Shown: positions 58,151 to 64,000 of the stretch, in pieces
Position numbering within the stretch: the first letter of the stretch is position 1
How the letters are laid out: each line of letters starts with the position of its first letter
Source: Linum tenue
Taxonomy: Eukaryota > Streptophyta > Magnoliopsida > Malpighiales > Linaceae
Direction of reading: 5' to 3'
Assembly: GCA_946122785.1 (NCBI GenBank)
Contig: CAMGYJ010000006.1
Span: 64,667,676-64,731,675 of the forward strand
DNA length: 64,000 nt
The notes under the pieces: generated by a model
The model's input: the letters and a program-made list of their open reading frames with translations, nothing else
Databases searched by the model: none
What the model was told of the DNA's origin: nothing
Program-made: the position numbers and the translations under genes

Positions 58151-60042
58151 AACTCCCCCACACTTAACCGTTTGCTTGTCCCCAAGCAAACCAAGTCAGA
58201 CACTAGGTAAGCTTACAAATCAATCAACCAACACTGGGGACAAGTCATAAAGGCACAAAACACGTGAATCGCACTGGTTTTCAAACATCAATACATGCAC
58301 AACCTCAATAACAACCTGGACAACCACCACAAAGGACATTCGAGTGCAGCAAATCGAGTAAAGGAAGAGTCTCCCGTCTGTTCACTAGCCAACCTAGACT
58401 TGATTCAACCACTTACTCAAAACAGTCGACTCATGCATCCAACTCAAAACATCAGAATAGAGACCGAGCAATCTAGGTCCTCACCGGGGTACAAGAGCAT
58501 ATAGAAAATGGAAATGAATCACTCACTCTCGACCAGTGGGGTCAGGACAATTTTTGATGCGAAAGATGCGCATGCTATTTCTCTCAATCCCTATCATCTC
58601 TTCACCATGATGGCAGCCTCTAAATGCTAGAGTTCACATATGGGGTGTCACCACTAACTAATCAGGAGGTCTTAGACACAGGTTCAAATGACTGGCTAGG
58701 GTCTTGGACATGGGGAAAAGGCCTTTTAGGTGGTGGAAGTATTCATAGCAAAAAGGTTCCACATTTTCCAAACACACAATCACAGTCAAACAACCCGGTA
58801 TTTTCTCTCTGCTATTCTGCATTACTCAATATCTTAAGAGCACAAGAGCGAAGGAGGCATAATCATCAGCATTTCCAAGCCAGACTGCTAAGAAACACTG
58901 CTTACTGGGCATTACTCAGATTTTTGGTAGTGACTCTCTTTTGCTTTCAATTTTTCTTTGTTTTTCTTTCATTTTTCTTTTCATTTCTTAAGAGAGCCCC
59001 CACTTCTGCATAAATTTCAAACACCTGCCCAATTTTTAAGCACTACCTCCAACACTCACATAGACTTTAGCAGAAACAGCAGAGAATATATAAAACCACT
59101 CTGTGGAACCTTCTAAAAGATGCAACAAGGGTGATTTTTTCATTATAGACCAAAAGAAAGGATAACACACGGCTCAAAGGGCTGACTAGGGGATATGACA
59201 CATCAGGACAGTCAGTTTTGGGCGTGGGCTAATCCTATGCCCCCATCATCTTAGCTAGTGACAACGTGAATGCTACACATCATGGAAGAGGGATCTATCG
59301 CACAAGAAAGAAACGAGCAGGCTCAAATCTCACATGGCTACCTATATGCTCTATCTCACATTCTGATACCCTGAACTAGATGCATAAACGACTGTCAAGG
59401 ATAAGTAATCAGATCAAGTCAGATCAAGTCACAGTTGGCAAGCAAACAGTTGAAAAACTGAACCCCTACATCGTTCTACTGCACATCTCAGTCCTCATCA
59501 TAGGTTGTCCTAGTCGCAAACAAGTTGTCATGCATTAATCCGAAAACCAATCAATTCATCCATCAAAACACAGTGCCAATATGATCAAACAGCAGTACTC
59601 GGAGCCCTCAAATCGTAAGATTTGGACAGTGGACTAGGCTCCAAGCACACAAACAGAGCTAATGCAGTCAAAAGATAAACATCCCCCCCACACTTAAGAT
59701 CGACATTGCCCTCAATGGAGAAGAGGGAAGGAAAGGGGAACGATGTTACCGGTGTGCACAGACTGCAGAAGACTGGAAATGGACCAGTCGGCATGGGACG
59801 GACTGGAGAGAAGACCAGTCGGGAACACGGGCAGAGCTAAAAGAGACCAAAAAGCTCAAACACATACGTTAGGTCCAACGGTCAGCCCAATAAGACAGCA
59901 TCCAAAACAAAATAAAACAAACCAAAACCAAACTGGTTGGCAATCCGACTCGAAACAGAAGAAAGAAAATCAAACCGTGGTGGGGTTGCCTCCCCACAAG
60001 CGCTTCTTTACCGTCTTTTAGCTGGACGCCCATGGTGGATAC
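58151..60042 (-). other. 3' non-coding region of element 3
   Basis: It resembles that of element 1. It holds the hairpin (59980-59997), an internal purine tract near 59683-59698, and the purine tract next to the LTR. On the plus strand, open frames at 58295-58504 and 58624-59013 correspond to the two antisense frames of element 1. Confidence 0.7.
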
Positions 60043-62868
60043 TCAGGGAAGTGCAGGAACAGGTGCCTCCAAGAGCGGATCCACATCGCTCTTGAGGTAC
60101 AGCTTCAGGTGGTGACCGTGCACCCGACGGTTGAACCCACCAGCAGAAGTCAGCTCGACCTGGCCATCCGGCAAGATGCAGGCGAGTGAGTACTCGGATG
60201 GCCAGGGTGGTCGTGGTGCGGGGGGTGGGACCAGCTCATAGTGGTCTCCACTCTTCTTCCGTGCAGGCTTAGCCACTTGCGGCTTCGGCCGCCACTCCTC
60301 CTTGAGCTTTTTGTTCGAAGGCGAGGCTGGATGGAGTGGCGGTGGAGGAATGATAGGCGGGTCCTGCAAAATGAGAGGTGCAGAAGGATACACGACAGGC
60401 TCGTGTATCTGGTCAGAAATAGCATGCACAGGCGATATAGAAATCATAGCACAATGATCAGACTCAGTCACAGGAAAAACAGCCTGTTCATTTCCAGCAC
60501 GCAAGATCAGTTTACCATCATGCACATCAATCAGTGCCTTGGCGGTGGCAAGAAATGGTCTACCTAGAATCAAAGTCACATCCACATCATCATTTATATC
60601 CAGAATAACAAAATCAACAGGATATGTGAATGCACCCACATTAACAAGCAAATCTTCTATGATACCCCTAGGATGCACCACAGAACGATCAGCTAGCTGA
60701 ATGCTCATCCTAGTAGGGCTAAGTTCACCTAGGTCTAGCTTTTTGAACAATTTGTATGGCATGACATTAATGCTAGAGCCTAGGTCCGCCAAGGACTTTC
60801 CTACATGCATGCTGCCAATAGTAAGAGGGATAGTAAAACTCCCTGGGTCCTTGCGCTTTTCGGGCAGCTTGTTCTGCAGGATGGCAGAACATTCCTCGCT
60901 CAGCAGCACTGTCGAGAGATCCCCAAGTTTCTTTTTGTTGGTGCAGAGATCTTTCATGAACTTAGCGTACTTGGGCATCTTCGACAGTGCCTCCACAAAT
61001 GGTATGCTTATGTTGAGCTGCTTCAACATTGCCATAAAATTGGCAAACTCAGTCTCCAGCTTGTCCTTGTGAAGGCGAGTGGGGAAGGGAAGCTGGGGTA
61101 CGTGCTCCTTCACCACTGGTTGTGGCTTGGGAGCAGGGGCTTCCTTCTCCACCCGCACTTCTGCATCACCGGCTGGAAGTGCTGAAGCAGGTAATGGTTC
61201 CTCCTGCCTGGTCGGGGCAGGATCAGCTGATGTAGGCCTGCCGCTCAGGGTGAAAATGGCATGTGCGGTCTCGTGCGGGTCCCGTGGATTGGGGGTGGTG
61301 GTGGCAGGTAGAGTCCCCGGGGCCCGAGCAGTAAGCTGGCGCGCTAGGACACCGACTTGGTGCTGTAGATCTTGCAAAATAGCACCCTGGTTCCTCTGCC
61401 CTGCCTCCAAAGAGGCTATGCTCTGGTCCACCCTCGCGAAATTCGCCTGGCTGGTGGTCATGAATGTCGCCAAAATATTCTTCAGATCAGCCATCTGATT
61501 ATCGGGAGCTGCGGCGGCTGGAGGCTGAGCAAACTGGCCCTGGGGCTGCTGGAATGGCTGCCCTTGCCTAGGCTGGTAGGGCTGCTGCTGTGGTGGTGGC
61601 CCTTGCCTATCCTGGTAGGGCTGCCTCTGCTGAAAACCACCTGCTGGTGCTGGGAAACCAGGTGGTTTGTTGGTGTTGTTGCTCCAGGCGAAGTTGGGAT
61701 GCTGGCGCCATCCCTCATTGTATGTGTTACTGTATGGATCGAGGCGCCGAGCATTGGCGATGAAGGCCAACTGTTCTTGGGGAGTAGAGGACTCCCGCAT
61801 AGCCTGGCAGTCCTCCACCAGATGGTTTGGACTCTCACACCACTGGCACTGAACTAATGGAGGCGCAGCTACACCTCGGCCCGAAAGGAGACTGTTAGGC
61901 TGCTTCAGTGTCTGCACCAACTCAGCCACCTGCTGCTCTAACCCGGATCTGGCCTCCATAGCATGCAGACCACGGTCCCGGGAGTGCCTGCCTCTGCTGC
62001 CCTGCCCCCAGGAATGATCGCGGGCAGCTAAAGTACTGATCATCTGGTTCAGCTCGGGTGGAGTCTTAGTAAGGATATCCCCTCCTGGGCATAGAGACTC
62101 GATCACCCTCTGGCTGTCTGGGGTGATGGCACTGTAGAAGTTCCCCACTGTGAAAGCATCGCTGAAGCCATGATGGGGACACTGCCAGAAGTATCCCATG
62201 TACCGCTCCCATGCATCACGAAGGGACTCATCTGGCTCTTGGCGGAAGTGAGTGATCTCCCGCTGAATCTCAGTAGTCTTCGATGCCGGATAATATCTGT
62301 GCACGAACTTATCCGCCAGATCGTCCCAAGAAGTGATGGACAGTGGGGGCTGGGTCTCCAACCACCTCTTAGCATTCCCCGCCAGAGAATGGGGGAAGAG
62401 GTGAAGGCGGATTGCATCATCCGGAACACCATTCAGCTTGAAACCGTTTGTCAGCTGCAGAAAACGGGAAAGGTGTGCCCGGGCTTCCTCATCCTTCAAG
62501 CCATGGAACTGGATAGAGGATGTGATGAGCTGAATCCAGCCTGGCTTGATCTCGAAGTTATTTGCTGGGATGGGCGGATAGAGGATGACCGGGCGGATGT
62601 CAGCAATCCGTGGAGTGTAGTAGTACTCCAAGGTGGGACCCGGCGGTGGTGGTGGATGCTGATTCACCGGGGGAACCTGTCGAGCATTCCCCGGTTGTGG
62701 GATGTCTTCGCCCTCCATCTCGTACTCTTCCTCAGAATCGCTGGTCAAGTGGCCGTCTATGCGCTCTCCCGTAACCAGTCTAGCTCGCTGCTGTCTCCTA
62801 AGTTGGCGGCAAGTGCGTTCAAGCTCTGGATCCAACGGCAGTAAACCTCCTGACTGGCTACGGGTCAT
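60043..62868 (-). CDS. gag: Gag-protease polyprotein with pol-like tail, 941 aa (element 3)
   Basis: Full-length open frame with the same order as element 1: gag core, CCHC knuckle, Q/P-rich linker, protease, pol-like tail (VELTSAGGFNRRVHGHHLKLYL). The linker is longer than in element 1 by a DRQGPPPQQQ-containing segment. The protease reads DLGSSINVM rather than DLGAS, and ILGRPFL is preceded by DVTL instead of DVPL. Whether these affect activity is unknown. The frame has no stops. Confidence 0.88.
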   Translation of the reverse strand: MTRSQSGGLLPLDPELERTCRQLRRQQRARLVTGERIDGHLTSDSEEEYEMEGEDIPQPGNARQVPPVNQHPPPPPGPTLEYYYTPRIADIRPVILYPPIPANNFEIKPGWIQLITSSIQFHGLKDEEARAHLSRFLQLTNGFKLNGVPDDAIRLHLFPHSLAGNAKRWLETQPPLSITSWDDLADKFVHRYYPASKTTEIQREITHFRQEPDESLRDAWERYMGYFWQCPHHGFSDAFTVGNFYSAITPDSQRVIESLCPGGDILTKTPPELNQMISTLAARDHSWGQGSRGRHSRDRGLHAMEARSGLEQQVAELVQTLKQPNSLLSGRGVAAPPLVQCQWCESPNHLVEDCQAMRESSTPQEQLAFIANARRLDPYSNTYNEGWRQHPNFAWSNNTNKPPGFPAPAGGFQQRQPYQDRQGPPPQQQPYQPRQGQPFQQPQGQFAQPPAAAAPDNQMADLKNILATFMTTSQANFARVDQSIASLEAGQRNQGAILQDLQHQVGVLARQLTARAPGTLPATTTPNPRDPHETAHAIFTLSGRPTSADPAPTRQEEPLPASALPAGDAEVRVEKEAPAPKPQPVVKEHVPQLPFPTRLHKDKLETEFANFMAMLKQLNISIPFVEALSKMPKYAKFMKDLCTNKKKLGDLSTVLLSEECSAILQNKLPEKRKDPGSFTIPLTIGSMHVGKSLADLGSSINVMPYKLFKKLDLGELSPTRMSIQLADRSVVHPRGIIEDLLVNVGAFTYPVDFVILDINDDVDVTLILGRPFLATAKALIDVHDGKLILRAGNEQAVFPVTESDHCAMISISPVHAISDQIHEPVVYPSAPLILQDPPIIPPPPLHPASPSNKKLKEEWRPKPQVAKPARKKSGDHYELVPPPAPRPPWPSEYSLACILPDGQVELTSAGGFNRRVHGHHLKLYLKSDVDPLLEAPVPALP

Positions 62869-62991
62869 GCACTACCTGCACACACTCAAGCAAGCAAACC
62901 CGTGAAGGCACAAGTGGGACAAAGCAAAAACTCAATGCAAAAATGAAAATGCTAAAGTAACAGAAATCACTTTTCTTCAACAACCTAGCCG

Positions 62992-63009
62992 TCCCCGGCA
63001 ACGGCGCCA
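62992..63009 (-). other. Primer binding site, tRNA-Asp type (element 3)
   Basis: Complement of TGGCGCCGTTGCCGGGGA, 6 nt from the LTR edge at 63016. Confidence 0.9.
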
Positions 63010-63015
63010 AAAACT

Positions 63016-64000
63016 TGACTCACTCCTACTGTCACCCTAGAAAATGGCCAAGTATAACCACTTCCTAAAGCGTAGTATAGCGGGTCGGGTTTTAATGTCA
63101 ACCCGGGTCCTAGATGTGATGACTACTCGGTGAATTCTTGTTATTTAGCAGTGAACTTTTAGTGAAACTCAAGCAAACCAAACACAGAGCAAGTAAACGG
63201 TTTGTTGTCAAGTCAAGAGAGGTCACCCGGATATGGTTTCCCCCTAGACTGCAGTTAAGTCGGATTGCAATTTGCCAAGTTCAGTTTTCATGAAAGTTAT
63301 ACTGCGGAAGGTTCTCAATTAGCCTGAAGTCTCGACTAAAGGTCTCCAGACCCTCTCAATCTGAGTCTCTAGCGGGCGACTAACCTCCACCGGAGTAAAC
63401 AGATTGAGGCCCTAATGAACCAAACCTCCACTACCGAATTGACTTCGGTACAGAATAGCGAATTGGCCCCTCGACTAAAGTCACCAATTCGCCACCTTCG
63501 ATTAAGGGTACTCTATCAACCTAGGCAGATATTCTCATTCCAGGTCAAAGCAGAAACAACAGGAATTTGATCAGGATTCAAGTCATTCAATCATTCAAAC
63601 CTCAATCGAACATAATCAATTCACAAACACTGTACTTGGGTTCATACAATCAGACCCAGCATACAAATCTAGGGTTCTCCATACCCAGATGAATGGGGAA
63701 ACTACTCCATAGAGAAAGAAGCAAAAGCAGATTCAGACACGGAAATCATACTGTGAAGTTGGATTCCTGCTTCTGGACGTTCAATCGCACTTCTCCAAGC
63801 TCAAGACGGGCTCCAATGGTGTTGAAGATCGATCTATGGCGCTTGAGAACTCTGGTTCGACGCTTTCTCTCTCTAGGTATCGGTTTCTCTCTCAAAAACT
63901 CGGAACCCTCTGAAAATTGGCCTTCTTCCTCTTTTATCAGCTGACTAGTCGCGATACCCGGTCAAAATACCCGGTCGGGTATTTTATGGTTCGACCGGGT
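63016..64000 (-). repeat. 5' LTR of element 3, cut by window end
   Basis: 985 of an expected 1320 bp are visible and, by eye, identical to 56831-57815. Confidence 0.9.

Larger units (their letters stand above)
56145..64000 (-). mobile_element. Athila-like element 3, minus strand, tandem LTR-internal-LTR-partial internal, cut by window end
   Basis: Reading the minus strand: 5' LTR (from beyond 64000 to 63016), PBS, gag-protease, 3' region, purine tract, LTR (58150-56831), then a second PBS and the first 180 codons of a second gag, ending abruptly at 56145. LTR edge, PBS and gag start are all offset by exactly 6185 bp between the two copies, and I saw no differences in the overlapping parts. 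The left junction joins gag directly to the inverted-repeat arm without a visible TSD. Same family as element 1. Confidence 0.9.

Overview
The window is nuclear DNA of a flowering plant, most likely a eudicot. It has spliced plant genes with short GT-AG introns, AT-rich intergenic DNA, and plant-type Ty3/gypsy (Tat/Retand and Athila lineages), Ty1/copia, LINE, hAT and MITE elements. No species can be named from sequence alone.

Region 1 (1-22.5 kb) is a nest of retrotransposons. The outer element is a Tat/Retand-lineage Ty3/gypsy element that begins before the window. It has a decayed sense pol (1-3375) with a second, archaeal-type RNase H, then an antisense gene (14145 down to 3891) with a gypsy-type putative transposase domain and a coiled-coil tail, then a 3' LTR from 21961. 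Three insertions sit in it. A 512-bp hAT-type element (1383-1894, 8-bp TSD) lies in the RNase H. Athila-like element 1 (4496-11973, TSD ATCCT) lies in the antisense gene. Athila-like element 2 (14715-21797, TSD TATAG) lies in the 3' region. Both Athila-like elements carry one long gag-protease reading frame and no RT, RNase H or integrase.

Region 2 (22.5-32.6 kb) is AT-rich intergenic DNA with a 351-bp MITE, a decayed minus-strand Ty1/copia element, a perfect 78-bp direct repeat 4.4 kb apart, and a tandem duplication.

Region 3 (32.6-51.4 kb) is the genic part. A four-exon SDR42E-type 3-beta-HSD-like gene (32597-34351, +), a six-exon SWI3B chromatin-remodelling subunit gene (46358-48405, +) and an eight-exon UTP11 gene (51333 to 49025, -) appear intact. 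SWI3B and UTP11 are convergent. Between the SDR gene and SWI3B lie gene debris and repeats: a LINE 3' fragment, an RHF2A-like exon, a hAT MITE with an exact 8-bp TSD, a SufE-BolA pseudogene, a FAR1-type DNA-binding fragment, and a cluster of unrelated minisatellites, one of them a higher-order repeat of about 240 bp.

Region 4 (51.6-64 kb) has a 5'-truncated LINE with RT and RNase H, lying between long imperfect inverted repeats that suggest a MULE-like element. It is followed by a minus-strand Athila-like element 3 arranged as LTR-internal-LTR-partial internal, with an exact 6185-bp offset between the duplicated parts. It runs off the window end.

The most interesting signal is the repeated Athila-like family. 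Its frame appears to join gag and protease directly to a tail resembling the end of pol, and its LTRs carry family-specific GC palindrome arrays.
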